Source: CAYNHZ01 sp964397445
Lineage (GTDB): Bacteria > Bacteroidota > Bacteroidia > Bacteroidales > UBA932
Length of the DNA: 64,000 nt
Direction of reading: 5' to 3'
NCBI GenBank assembly: GCA_964397445.1
Contig: CAYNHZ010000001.1
Span: 496,001 to 560,000, forward strand
Made by a program: the position numbers and the translations under genes. This document shows positions 8,104 through 17,124 of the stretch, in pieces. Numbering within the stretch: the first letter of the stretch is position 1; every line of letters starts with the position of its first letter. Below the pieces are notes generated by a model. It had not been told where the DNA came from and did no database searches. It saw only the letters and a list, made by a program, of their open reading frames with translations.

Positions 8104-11100
8104 ATGAAACAATTACTTAACAAAATTTTGCTTGTTTCTTTGAGTTTGTTTGTGGCTGGTGCTGCTTACGCTCAAATTACAACATCGTCTTTAGGCGGAC
8201 TTATCACTGAAGAGAATGGTGCGCCTATTACAGGAGCGGCGGTTGTCGCTACTCACGTCCCATCAGGGACCATTTATGGTGTAGTTACCAATAAGGAGGG
8301 ACGATACACTATTCCAGGTATGCGTAACGGGGGGCCTTATAAGGTTGAGATATCCTTCCTCGGTTTCCAAACTACCACCTATACAGACATAACACTTCAG
8401 TTAGGAGAACTTTATAGTTTGAATGCTTCTATTAAAGAGCAGACTGAAAGTTTGACTGAGGCTGTTGTGGTAGCTTCTGCTGTTTCCAAATTTTCAACAG
8501 AGAAAACAGGAGCAACTACCAATATTTCAAATAATCAACTGCAAAGTCTGCCATCAATCAGCAGAAGCGTGACTGATATTACCCGTCTTTCCCCTTATGG
8601 TGGAAATGGTATGAGTTTCGCAGGTGGTGACAGCCGTTCATCAAACTTTACAGTGGATGGTGCTAACTTTAACAATAACTTTGGTCTTAGTGGTGGTCTA
8701 CCTGGTGGTGGAAGTCCTATTTCCATAGATGCGATTGATGAAATTCAAGTTGTTATCTCCCCTTTTGACGTGCGTCAAACAAACTTTATCGGTGGTGGTG
8801 TAAACGCTATTACAAAATCGGGTACCAATAAATTTAAAGGATCTGCTTATGTTTACCACCGTAATCAAAATATGAGAGGTAATACTATTAATGGTATTGA
8901 ATTGGGCGATCGTTCAAAAGAGAGCAATACTACTTATGGTATGACTTTAGGCGGACCTATTGTAAAAAATAAATTATTCTTCTTTGTAAACTTCGAGTAT
9001 TCAAAATCTCCTGGAGTTGTAAACCGTTGGCAACCTTCTACTAATGGAGTGGCTAACCCTGATCTTTACATATCTCGTACAACTATTGAAGATATGCAAA
9101 AAGTATCTGATTATCTAAAGTCAAAATATGGATATGATACAGGTTCTTATAATAAATTCCCCGCAGACCAAAGCAATATGAAAATATTGGCCCGTATTGA
9201 CTGGAATATTACAGACAAGCATCATTTGGCTTTACGTTATAACTACACTTTGAATAGGGGTTGGAATCCAACAAATGGAAGTTCAAGTAACTGTCTTACA
9301 CGTACTACAGAGAATCGTCTCTCTCAGTACTCTATGGCTTTTGCTAATTCTATGTATTCAATGGATAATAAAGTAAACTCATTTACTTTAGACCTCAACA
9401 GCCGTTTTACTAACGATTTGTCGAACCAATTATTGGTAACCTTCTCCAAACTTGATGATATTCGCGGATCAAACTCAAGCCCTTTCCCATTTATCGACAT
9501 TTTGGAAGGTTATACAGTTGATGGTTCAGGTAATATCAGTCAAACCATCTCACCTTATATGAGTGCTGGTTACGAATTATTTACTTGGAATAATGGAGTT
9601 CACAACAATGTTCTAACCGCAAAAGATGATATCACATATTACATAGGTAACCACAAAATCACAGGTGGCCTAAGTTATGAGTATCAAATGGCAGATAATG
9701 CTTATATGAGAAATGGTACAGGTTATTATCGTTATCGTAGTTTGGATGATTTCCTTAGCGGCGCTGCCCCTGAAACAGTAGCTCTTACTTATGGATATGA
9801 TGGAGAAAAGAATCCTGCAGCTCGAGTTCGTTTTAATCAAGCAGGCATATATGCTCAAGACGAGTGGTCTCCAAGTGATAGATTCAAATTGACTTACGGT
9901 ATCCGTTTAGACGCAATGATCTTTAACAACAAAGACCTGATGCGTAACAATGCAATATATGAGTTGGATTATAACGGAAAACATATCGATACAGGTAAAT
10001 GGCCAGGCACTAAGCTTCAGTATTCACCCCGTGTTGGTTTTACTTGGGATATTTTAGGCGACAAGAGCTTTAAACTTCGTGGAGGTACAGGACTTTTTGC
10101 GGGAAGACTCCCATTAGTATTCTTTACCAATATGCCTACAAACTCAGGTATGGTTCAGAATGTTGTAGCTATCAGTACTAAATATAAGGATGGAGTTGCT
10201 ACAAAAATTGACCCTCTTCTTGATTCTTTCAAAGGTGGTATGATTACCGATCCTGTTGAATTGGCTAAGAAACTAAATTCTTTGGATCCTAATAGATTTC
10301 CACTTACAATCTCTCCTGAAAATGGTGTGAAACCAAGTCAAATCCAAGCTATTGATCCTAATTTCAAGATGCCTCAAGTTTGGAAATCTTCCATCGCTCT
10401 TGATTATCAATTCCCTGTTTCTTTCCCTATGAGCATTAGTGGTGAGTATGTTTTCAATAAAACTATTACAGGTGTTTATATGACAAACTGGAATATTATG
10501 GATAATTCAGGTTGGGCTACATTTACAGGTGCAGATAATCGTCACATCTATCCTGACAACCATAAATATACAAATACAGATGCTTATATGTTGTCAAATA
10601 CAAACAGAGGTTATGGTTGGACAGCGAATGCTGTGTTCAATATCAGACCTATTCCTGAATTGTCTATTATGGCTGCATATACCCATACTGTATCAAAAGA
10701 GCTTACAGGTATGCCTGGTTCAAATGCTGAATCTGCATATACATATGTTCCTACCATAGAGGGCCCTAATTATGCTCCTCTTCACAATTCACAATATGTT
10801 ACACCTGATAGGGTAATTGCATCTTTAACTTATGATGATCATTGTAACAACCACTTTAGCATTTTCTATGAAGGTTATAGAGGTGGATACAACTATTCAT
10901 ATATGTATGATGGTGACCTTAACCGTGATAACTACAATTACGATGCTATGTATATTCCTAAGGATGAGACTGAGATTAAATTCTCTTCACCTGACGATGC
11001 TGCTCGTTATTGGGAATTTGCTAATAAAGATAAATACCTATCTGCTAATAAAGGTAAATATGCTGAGGCTTATAGTGTTTACTCTCCTTGGACACACAGA

Positions 11101-11403
11101 ATAGACTTCCGTTATTCTCGTGACTTTAAGATCAAATCAGGCAATTCTGTAAATATTATCCAACTTAATTTTGACTTGAAGAACCTTACAAATCTATTCA
11201 ACTCAAAGTGGGGTGTTGATAAATATATGAATCCGGATCTAAAGAGCGGACGTATCCTTGCAGTAGATTATATTGATCCTAACGGAACACCTGTATTCAA
11301 AACCAATTCAGGTGTTAAAGCAGGTGTTGAGACTTGGAAACATAGCACTGCAATTGGTCAGTGTTGGTATCTTCAAGTAGGTATTAAATATATGTTTAAC
11401 TAA
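8104..11403 (+). CDS. Oar-like TonB-dependent outer-membrane receptor
   Basis: A 1099-residue outer-membrane protein. A signal peptide ends at AYAQ (about 21-24). Next comes a carboxypeptidase-regulatory-like Ig-type domain (about 29-110, GGLITEENGAPITGAAVVATH), then the plug domain (about 115-245) and a large beta-barrel. The pattern SIDAIDEIQVVISPFDVRQ and GGGVNAITKSGTNKFKGSAY is typical of Oar/OmpA-related TonB receptors rather than SusC. These proteins take up large or protein-derived ligands or serve in surface adhesion; the ligand here is unknown. The downstream lipoprotein (17-base gap) occupies the place a SusD would take. Length is normal for the family and the frame is intact. Confidence 0.88.
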   Translation: MKQLLNKILLVSLSLFVAGAAYAQITTSSLGGLITEENGAPITGAAVVATHVPSGTIYGVVTNKEGRYTIPGMRNGGPYKVEISFLGFQTTTYTDITLQLGELYSLNASIKEQTESLTEAVVVASAVSKFSTEKTGATTNISNNQLQSLPSISRSVTDITRLSPYGGNGMSFAGGDSRSSNFTVDGANFNNNFGLSGGLPGGGSPISIDAIDEIQVVISPFDVRQTNFIGGGVNAITKSGTNKFKGSAYVYHRNQNMRGNTINGIELGDRSKESNTTYGMTLGGPIVKNKLFFFVNFEYSKSPGVVNRWQPSTNGVANPDLYISRTTIEDMQKVSDYLKSKYGYDTGSYNKFPADQSNMKILARIDWNITDKHHLALRYNYTLNRGWNPTNGSSSNCLTRTTENRLSQYSMAFANSMYSMDNKVNSFTLDLNSRFTNDLSNQLLVTFSKLDDIRGSNSSPFPFIDILEGYTVDGSGNISQTISPYMSAGYELFTWNNGVHNNVLTAKDDITYYIGNHKITGGLSYEYQMADNAYMRNGTGYYRYRSLDDFLSGAAPETVALTYGYDGEKNPAARVRFNQAGIYAQDEWSPSDRFKLTYGIRLDAMIFNNKDLMRNNAIYELDYNGKHIDTGKWPGTKLQYSPRVGFTWDILGDKSFKLRGGTGLFAGRLPLVFFTNMPTNSGMVQNVVAISTKYKDGVATKIDPLLDSFKGGMITDPVELAKKLNSLDPNRFPLTISPENGVKPSQIQAIDPNFKMPQVWKSSIALDYQFPVSFPMSISGEYVFNKTITGVYMTNWNIMDNSGWATFTGADNRHIYPDNHKYTNTDAYMLSNTNRGYGWTANAVFNIRPIPELSIMAAYTHTVSKELTGMPGSNAESAYTYVPTIEGPNYAPLHNSQYVTPDRVIASLTYDDHCNNHFSIFYEGYRGGYNYSYMYDGDLNRDNYNYDAMYIPKDETEIKFSSPDDAARYWEFANKDKYLSANKGKYAEAYSVYSPWTHRIDFRYSRDFKIKSGNSVNIIQLNFDLKNLTNLFNSKWGVDKYMNPDLKSGRILAVDYIDPNGTPVFKTNSGVKAGVETWKHSTAIGQCWYLQVGIKYMFN

Positions 11404-11420
11404 TTTAATCCGATAATACA

Positions 11421-12929
11421 ATGAAAATGAAATATATATTAACGTCTATCTTGGCGTGTTTAATTCTAACGATTGGATGTACAAAAGACGAATTTAATCG
11501 TTTAAAAGAGATCACAGTGTCTCAATCCTCTTTAGGACTACCATTAGAGGGTGGTACTAATCAAATCACTATGACTACCACAGCTGACTGGCAAATTACA
11601 GCAGAGGTTGGTAAGGAGATGCCAAAATGGCTAACTGTATCCCCTCTCAATGGTGTAGCAGGAAAAGACATAGTAGTTACTTTTACAGCAGGGGAGACCG
11701 CTTCAAGTAGAGAGGTGGTACTTAATGTTGTGGTTGATGGTAAGATACAAAACCTTATTATCAAACAAGCTTCTGAAGATAATAAAGTAGTTGTTTCGAC
11801 AGTTAAAGAGGTTCAAGAAGGGACTGATGGTAAAACTTATTTTGTAAGGGGTATTATTAAGAAAATAGAAAACACTGTTTACGGTAACTGGTATTTAGAA
11901 GATAATACAGGTTCTTTGTATATTTATGGTACTTTGGACAGTAAAGGAGGAGAAAAGAATTTCTTAAGTCTCGGACTTGCTGTCGGTGATGAAGTTCTTA
12001 TCAGCGGTCCAAGGAGTGTGTACAATGGAACTCCTCAACTTAAAAATGTTACTGTTGTTGAGGTTAAAAAATCACTTTTAGCTACAGACGTAACTGAGTT
12101 GGTTACTGAGAGTGAGAAAGCTCAGGATCTTCAACTAAATGTTACTTGTGTTAATGGCGGATTGGATGTGATTAAAGGTGAAGGTGATTGGCTATCTGTT
12201 AAAGGTATTCAAGCTAAGGGTAATAATAAATTTGTTGTTACTATATCTTGTACTGAAAATACTGCTTATTCTCCAAGAACCTCGAAAATTTCCATACAAT
12301 ATGTTGGAAGTCAAACAGTAGCTCCTGTTGATGTTACTGTTAAACAAGGGGCTGTTCAACCTCCTAAATCAACCATTAAAGACGCTACTGCTATGCCTAA
12401 GGGGACATTTGTAACTATCCAAGGTAGAGTAGTTGCTATAGGTATTACATCTTATATTATCTCAGATGAAACCGGTTCTATGCACATCTACAAAGGTGCT
12501 TATAAAGCAAGGCTCGGAGACGATCTTAAGATAGTTGGAGCTATTGATTTTTACAATAAAGGTGTTCAGATACAGGCTCCTGCACTTGAAGAGAAATTAG
12601 GTTATGGTAAGGTTGATCACGGTACACCTACATTGATAGATGGAGCTGCTGCTGATGCTTTATTGCCTTTAGAAAGTATTACAATTAAGTATGTTGAGAT
12701 ACAAGGTAGTTTGTCAGTTTCAAACGGGAAATATTATAACTTAAATATTCCTGAGGCAAAAACTGCTGTGGGTTCTCTTTACTCATTGACAGATAAACAA
12801 AAAGAGACTTTGGATCCTCTAAAAGGGAAGAACATTAAACTTAAAGGTTATTTTGTTTCTATCTCTTCTTCAAGTGGAAGTCCAAAATTCATTAATGTAA
12901 TTATGGATACTGCAGAAGAGGTTAAATAG
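11421..12929 (+). CDS. surface lipoprotein with BACON and OB-like (DUF5689-type) domains
   Basis: A 502-residue lipoprotein: signal peptide with Cys at about residue 20 followed by TKDE, resembling the Bacteroidetes surface-export signal. A BACON domain follows (about 30-115, with ADWQITAEVG...WLTVSPLNG). Next is an OB-like domain (about 125-225, TYFVRGIIKKIE...WYLEDNTGSLYIYG), a second BACON-like domain (about 226-305, GDWLSV) and a second OB-like domain (about 315-410, TIQGRVVAIGI...YIISDETGSMHIYKG). The last ~90 residues resemble another such unit. No catalytic residues are seen. BACON domains usually bind glycans or mucin; the OB-like repeats belong to extracellular proteins, some linked to nucleic acids. 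Being cotranscribed with the Oar-like receptor, it probably captures or presents its ligand. A terminator follows. Confidence 0.8.
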   Translation: MKMKYILTSILACLILTIGCTKDEFNRLKEITVSQSSLGLPLEGGTNQITMTTTADWQITAEVGKEMPKWLTVSPLNGVAGKDIVVTFTAGETASSREVVLNVVVDGKIQNLIIKQASEDNKVVVSTVKEVQEGTDGKTYFVRGIIKKIENTVYGNWYLEDNTGSLYIYGTLDSKGGEKNFLSLGLAVGDEVLISGPRSVYNGTPQLKNVTVVEVKKSLLATDVTELVTESEKAQDLQLNVTCVNGGLDVIKGEGDWLSVKGIQAKGNNKFVVTISCTENTAYSPRTSKISIQYVGSQTVAPVDVTVKQGAVQPPKSTIKDATAMPKGTFVTIQGRVVAIGITSYIISDETGSMHIYKGAYKARLGDDLKIVGAIDFYNKGVQIQAPALEEKLGYGKVDHGTPTLIDGAAADALLPLESITIKYVEIQGSLSVSNGKYYNLNIPEAKTAVGSLYSLTDKQKETLDPLKGKNIKLKGYFVSISSSSGSPKFINVIMDTAEEVK

Positions 12930-12952
12930 TATTCGTATTATATAGAAAAGGG

Positions 12953-12985
12953 GAGGGCGACCATAAAAGGTTGCCCTCTTTTTTT
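12953..12985 (+). terminator. intrinsic terminator after the receptor/lipoprotein pair
   Basis: Stem GAGGGCGACC / GGTTGCCCTC (one G-U pair) with loop ATAAAA, followed by seven T. It closes the 8104-12929 transcription unit. Confidence 0.88.
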
Positions 12986-13005
12986 ATCAAGTTAAACTCT
13001 TTTAC

Positions 13006-13013
13006 TACCTTTG
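13006..13013 (+). promoter_or_regulatory. -7 promoter box of the yraN-manC-arcA-pheS group (TACCTTTG)
   Basis: Exact TAnnTTTG match, 22 bases before the yraN ATG and just after the previous terminator, so it opens the next unit. Confidence 0.55.
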
Positions 13014-13034
13014 TAGGCAAAACAGAGTCTTATT

Positions 13035-13427
13035 ATGTGGGGGGAGAATGGTGATTTGCGAGATCGTTGTTTGATTGGAAAGAAAGGGGAAGATATTGCT
13101 CTTGAGTATCTTACAAGCATTGGGTTTAGTTTATTAGAGCGTAATTGGCGTAGCGGGCATCGTGAAATAGATCTGATTATGATGGGGGATGACGGAGTTC
13201 ACATTGTGGAGGTTCGGTCACGAAATGCTCCGATTATAGTTTTACCAATAGATACTGTTGGGAGAAAAAAGCAAAGATTAATAATAAGGGCAGCTGCTTC
13301 ATATATCAGATTTAAGGGGATAGATATTGATACCCATTTTGATATTGTGTCTATCGTTTTTTTTGAGAATAGTTTTGAGTTGGAATATGTTCCGGATGCT
13401 TTTATCCCTTTTGATTTTTATTATTAG
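13035..13427 (+). CDS. YraN/UPF0102 family nuclease-like protein
   Basis: A 130-residue member of the UPF0102 (YraN) family, which has a restriction-endonuclease-like fold related to Holliday-junction resolvases; no function is established. Visible pattern: GKKGEDIALEYLTSIGFSLLERNWR (split: GKKGEDIALEYL at about 15-26, ERNWRSGHREIDLI at about 34-47) and the core VHIVEVRSR (about 54-62), where the E-x-R/K positions match the nuclease core (usually VEVK). Other genes follow within 16-22 bases, so it heads the operon with manC, arcA and pheS. Length is normal. Confidence 0.87.
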   Translation: MWGENGDLRDRCLIGKKGEDIALEYLTSIGFSLLERNWRSGHREIDLIMMGDDGVHIVEVRSRNAPIIVLPIDTVGRKKQRLIIRAAASYIRFKGIDIDTHFDIVSIVFFENSFELEYVPDAFIPFDFYY

Positions 13428-13443
13428 TTAAAGATATACAAAG

Positions 13444-14538
13444 ATGAACAATAATTATTACTGCATCATAATGGCAGGAGGCATTGGAAGCAGGTTTTGG
13501 CCTGTTAGCAGAAATGCCAAGCCAAAGCAATTTCTCGATATTTTAGGTGTCGGAAGGAGTTTTTTGCAACAAACTTTTGATCGTTTCCGTAAGATAGTCC
13601 CCAAGGAGAACATAATGATTGTCACATCTTCTGATTACATAGAATTGGTTAAAGAGCAATTGCCATCATTATCTAAAGAGAATATACTTTTAGAGCCATT
13701 CAGGCGCAATACCGCCCCTTGTATCACTTACGCCACTATGAAGATAAAGGTAAAGGCTCCTAATGCGACTGTTGTAGTTGCCCCATCTGATCATATTATT
13801 GTTGATGAGGATCTTTTTGTAGATACCATCTCTTCAGCTTTGAAATATGCTTCAAATAAGAACGAACTTTGCACTCTCGGAATACACCCTACTCGTCCAG
13901 AAACAGGTTATGGCTATATTCAGTGCAATTTGAGGGACTCTTTTATGGTTGATGGAAATATTGCATACAGTGTTAAGACTTTTACAGAGAAGCCCAATAA
14001 AGAGTTGGCAAAGATCTTTGTTGATAGTGGTGAGTTTCTTTGGAATTCGGGCATTTTTGTTTGGAATATAAATACTATTTGTGGAGCTCTTGAACATTGG
14101 CTTCCAGATATATATACCCTTTTTAAGCCTTGTGATCAATACTATTATACTCCTCAGGAGCAAAGTTATGTAGATAAAGTTTATGAGGATTGTACCAGTA
14201 TCTCTATTGATTATGGTGTTATGGAGAAGGCAGATAGCGTGAAGGTGTTTAGGGCATCGTTCGGATGGTCAGATCTTGGTACTTGGGAGTCTCTATTTAT
14301 TTATGGTGATAAGGACCAAAACAATAATCTCATCTCTTGTGAAAATAATATGATTGATGGTACATCTGATTCTATTATTTATTCTACCGAAAAAGATAAA
14401 TTGATAGCTATAAGTGGAATAGATGGATTTATGGTTGTTAATACGGATGATGTCCTTATGATTTGTCCCAGAGACGAAATTAAATTTAAAAATATGATTA
14501 CTGATATGGCTTTGAAAGACAAATCCAGATATCAATAA
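13444..14538 (+). CDS. manC: mannose-1-phosphate guanylyltransferase
   Basis: Cytosolic nucleotidyltransferase that makes GDP-mannose from mannose 1-phosphate and GTP, for surface polysaccharide and O-glycan synthesis. The 364 residues contain the nucleotide-binding signature MAGGIGSRFWPVSRNAKPKQF split as MAGGIGSRFWP (about 10-20) and NAKPKQF (about 24-30), the PSDHII motif (about 117-122) and the sugar-site FTEKPN (about 181-186). The C-terminal isomerase half of bifunctional ManC/AlgA is absent, so it is the single-function form. It lies between yraN and arcA with short gaps. Confidence 0.93.
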   Translation: MNNNYYCIIMAGGIGSRFWPVSRNAKPKQFLDILGVGRSFLQQTFDRFRKIVPKENIMIVTSSDYIELVKEQLPSLSKENILLEPFRRNTAPCITYATMKIKVKAPNATVVVAPSDHIIVDEDLFVDTISSALKYASNKNELCTLGIHPTRPETGYGYIQCNLRDSFMVDGNIAYSVKTFTEKPNKELAKIFVDSGEFLWNSGIFVWNINTICGALEHWLPDIYTLFKPCDQYYYTPQEQSYVDKVYEDCTSISIDYGVMEKADSVKVFRASFGWSDLGTWESLFIYGDKDQNNNLISCENNMIDGTSDSIIYSTEKDKLIAISGIDGFMVVNTDDVLMICPRDEIKFKNMITDMALKDKSRYQ

Positions 14539-14559
14539 TAAAGAATAAAATACAAATAT

Positions 14560-15837
14560 ATGTCTGAAAAAAAACCTTTAAAGATTAATGTACAGTCAGA
14601 AATAGGGGAATTGAAGTCTGTTTTACTTCACACCCCTGGTGCTGAAGTTGAAAATATGACTCCGAAAATGGCTCAAAGGGCGTTGTATAGTGATATTTTA
14701 AATCTTTCAATAGCACAAGAAGAATATGAGCAATTGAGGGGAGTTCTCTCCAAAGTGGCTAATGTATATACTGTTATGGACCTTTTAGTAAAGGTTCTTG
14801 ATGATGATAAAGAGAGGCAGTCTCTTATTGGTAAAATATGTGTAACTGAACAGGTTACGGAGTATTTTGAAACTCTTATGGAGATGAGTTCCCATAAGTT
14901 AGCCAAAGTGTTGATTGAGGGGTTACCTGCAAAGATCAATACCTTGACCTCTTTCCTTAATGATGAGTATTATGCCCTATTTCCATTATATAACTTCTAC
15001 TTCACCAGAGATGCTTCGGTTACAATAGGGAATAATGCCCTTATTTGTAAGATGGCAAATAAGGTGAGAATGAGAGAGTCTTTTATTATGGAGGCTATTT
15101 ATAAAGGGAGTGGTGAGTTTGAAACAGAAATTATCAACTCTTATGATTTTCAGCCAGGTAACTCCGATATTTTTATGGAGGGAGGGGATATTTTGATAGC
15201 AAGGGAAGACATTTTATTGTTGGGTAACGGAATGAGAACAAGTACTCAAGGGATAGATATGTTAGTTTCCACGCTGTGTAAAGTTGCACCTGAAGGTCGT
15301 AGGCACGTGATTGTTCAACAATTACCCCATTCACCCGAGTCATTTATCCATCTTGATATGGTATTTACTTTGCTGGATAGAGATAAATGTATGGTTTTTG
15401 AGCCTCTTATTATGGAAGATAATCAGTATCAGACTGTTCATATCACTATTGAGAATGGAAAGGTCTCTAAGATAAAGAGTGTTGCTAATATCCCTTCTGT
15501 GTTAAAGAGGCTCGGGATGGATCTCGAACCAATAATTTGCGGAGGTCAAGCCGACGAGTGGGATCAGGAGCGTGAGCAATGGCATAGCGGAGCCAATTTC
15601 TTTGCTTTTGCTCCGGGAAAGGTTATTTCGTATGCTCGTAACAAACATACTCTTAATGAGTTATCTGATCACGGTTTTGAGGTTATCACTGCGTGGGATG
15701 TTATTGAAGGGAAGAAGAGTGTAAAAGGAGATAAGAAATGTGTAGTTACAATCGATGGTTCAGAGCTTCCTCGAGGTGGCGGAGGAGCACGCTGTATGAC
15801 AATGCCTTTGGATAGAAAAAATGTAAAATGGGACTAA
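14560..15837 (+). CDS. arcA: arginine deiminase
   Basis: Hydrolyses arginine to citrulline and ammonia, the first step of the arginine deiminase route for energy and acid resistance. At 425 residues it has the family start SEIGELKSVLLHTPGAEVENM (in two parts: SEIGELKSVLLH, TPGAEVENM at about 13-33), the FTRDAS motif (about 148-153), MEGGDIL (about 206-212), the catalytic HLDMVF (about 270-275) and the C-terminal nucleophile in GGGGARCMTMPL (about 405-416). Carbamate kinase, ornithine carbamoyltransferase and the arginine/ornithine antiporter are not in this window, so the pathway partners must lie elsewhere or be missing. It ends 1 base before pheS, hence cotranscribed. Confidence 0.92.
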   Translation: MSEKKPLKINVQSEIGELKSVLLHTPGAEVENMTPKMAQRALYSDILNLSIAQEEYEQLRGVLSKVANVYTVMDLLVKVLDDDKERQSLIGKICVTEQVTEYFETLMEMSSHKLAKVLIEGLPAKINTLTSFLNDEYYALFPLYNFYFTRDASVTIGNNALICKMANKVRMRESFIMEAIYKGSGEFETEIINSYDFQPGNSDIFMEGGDILIAREDILLLGNGMRTSTQGIDMLVSTLCKVAPEGRRHVIVQQLPHSPESFIHLDMVFTLLDRDKCMVFEPLIMEDNQYQTVHITIENGKVSKIKSVANIPSVLKRLGMDLEPIICGGQADEWDQEREQWHSGANFFAFAPGKVISYARNKHTLNELSDHGFEVITAWDVIEGKKSVKGDKKCVVTIDGSELPRGGGGARCMTMPLDRKNVKWD

Positions 15838-15838
15838 T

Positions 15839-16867
15839 ATGGGAATGAATGAAAAAATAGAACAACTCCTCAAGGAGATAGAGGAGTTGAAAGTTAAGAA
15901 GGATCAAGAAATTGAGGAGGCAAGGGTACGTCTTCTCGGTAAGAAGGGTGAGGTTACCCAATTATTTGAGGAGTTTAGAAATATTCTTCCTGATCAGAAA
16001 AAGGAGTTTGGACAGATGCTCAATCAGTTAAAAAATGCTGCTTCTGCGAAGATCGAAGCTCTTAAAGCAGCTGTAGCAGAGATGGATGAACAACAAAGCA
16101 GCTGTGATCTTACTAAGCCAGGAGATGTTTTTGAACTTGGCACACGCCACCCCATTTCGATTACACGTGACGAGATAATATCTATTTATAAAAAATTAGG
16201 TTATTCTTTGGCGGAGGGACCGGAGATTGAGGACGATTGGCACGTATTTGAAGCGTTGAATTTTCCCCCGGAACACCCTGCTCGAGATATGCAGGATACA
16301 TTTTTTATCTCTTCAGGAGTTAATCCTATTTTGTTGAGAACCCATACGAGCTCGGTTCAGGTTAGGACTATGGAGAAAAACACCCCTCCAATTCGGGTAA
16401 TTTGCCCCGGAAGGGTTTTTAGAAATGAGGCAATTTCTGCTCGTGCTCACTGTATTTTCCATCAAGTAGAGGGACTTTATGTTGATAAAGGGGTTTCATT
16501 TGCTGATATGAAGCAGTCGATCCTATTATTTGCACGCGAAATGTTTGGCGAGCATACACAGATACGGATGCGCCCTTCTTACTTTCCGTTTACTGAACCA
16601 AGTGCAGAGGTGGATGTGAGTTGTAATATCTGCAAAGGAAAAGGGTGTAATATCTGTAAAGGGACAGGTTGGCTTGAGATTATGGGTTGTGGTATGGTTG
16701 ACCCTAATGTTCTGGAAGCTTGTGGAATAGATTCTTCAGTCTATTCAGGATTTGCTTTTGGGATGGGTGTTGAACGTATTGCAATGTTAAAATGGCAAGT
16801 TAGAGATTTGAGACTCTATTTTGAAAATGATATAAGATTCTTACGTGAATTTGAAACGAATATTTAA
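15839..16867 (+). CDS. pheS: phenylalanine--tRNA ligase alpha subunit
   Basis: Catalytic subunit of the heterotetrameric phenylalanyl-tRNA synthetase, 342 residues. The N-terminal coiled coil (about 1-85) binds tRNA. The class II core shows the motif 2 region CPGRVFRNEAISARAHCIFHQ (parts at about 183-203) and motif 3 GFAFGMGVERIAML (about 302-315). Between the core strands lies a Cys-rich insertion, CNICKGKGCNICKGTGW (about 261-277), four CxxC-type pairs that could bind zinc; my recollection is that Bacteroidetes PheS proteins share it. pheT is not next to it. A strong promoter for tRNA-Gly follows. Confidence 0.96.
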   Translation: MGMNEKIEQLLKEIEELKVKKDQEIEEARVRLLGKKGEVTQLFEEFRNILPDQKKEFGQMLNQLKNAASAKIEALKAAVAEMDEQQSSCDLTKPGDVFELGTRHPISITRDEIISIYKKLGYSLAEGPEIEDDWHVFEALNFPPEHPARDMQDTFFISSGVNPILLRTHTSSVQVRTMEKNTPPIRVICPGRVFRNEAISARAHCIFHQVEGLYVDKGVSFADMKQSILLFAREMFGEHTQIRMRPSYFPFTEPSAEVDVSCNICKGKGCNICKGTGWLEIMGCGMVDPNVLEACGIDSSVYSGFAFGMGVERIAMLKWQVRDLRLYFENDIRFLREFETNI

Positions 16868-16902
16868 GAAAAATTATTTTTTGGAGAAAAAGAAAAAGGT
16901 AT

Positions 16903-16910
16903 TATCTTTG
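16903..16910 (+). promoter_or_regulatory. -7 promoter box of tRNA-Gly (TATCTTTG)
   Basis: Exact match followed by CAC. A T-rich TTTTTTGG about 20 bases upstream may act as the -33 element. Start point would be about 40 bases before the mature tRNA. Confidence 0.7.
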
Positions 16911-16957
16911 CACTCCCATTTGGGAGAGTTTCTTTTTTAGAAGTTCGTTTTGATTCT

Positions 16958-17030
16958 GCGGAAATAGCTCAGTTGGTAGAGCATAACCTTGCCAAGGTTA
17001 GGGTCGCGAGTTCGAGTCTCGTTTTCCGCT
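16958..17030 (+). tRNA. tRNA-Gly (GCC)
   Basis: A 73-nt cloverleaf: acceptor GCGGAAA / TTTCCGC, D stem GCTC / GAGC, anticodon stem TAACC / GGTTA with loop TTGCCAA (anticodon GCC at 16991-16993), T stem GCGAG / CTCGT with loop TTCGAGT. Discriminator U; the 3' CCA is not encoded. It has its own promoter and terminator. Confidence 0.97.
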
Positions 17031-17034
17031 CACG

Positions 17035-17075
17035 AAGATGACTAAAAGTCTATAAGATTTTTAGTCATCTTTTTT
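17035..17075 (+). terminator. intrinsic terminator after tRNA-Gly
   Basis: Long stem formed by AAGATGACTAAAA and TTTTTAGTCATCTT with a loop of about ten bases, followed by a T run. The A run on the left side means it could also work for transcripts coming from the opposite strand gene at 17125. Confidence 0.85.
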
Positions 17076-17124
17076 AATTGAAAACTCTGTCGGGATAGTA
17101 ATTGTATAACTATGATACTCATAG

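Noticed and set aside
11421..12929. SusD-like identity for the lipoprotein after the Oar-like receptor
   Set aside because: The position fits, but there are no SusD helical TPR features; the sequence is all-beta BACON and OB-like repeats.
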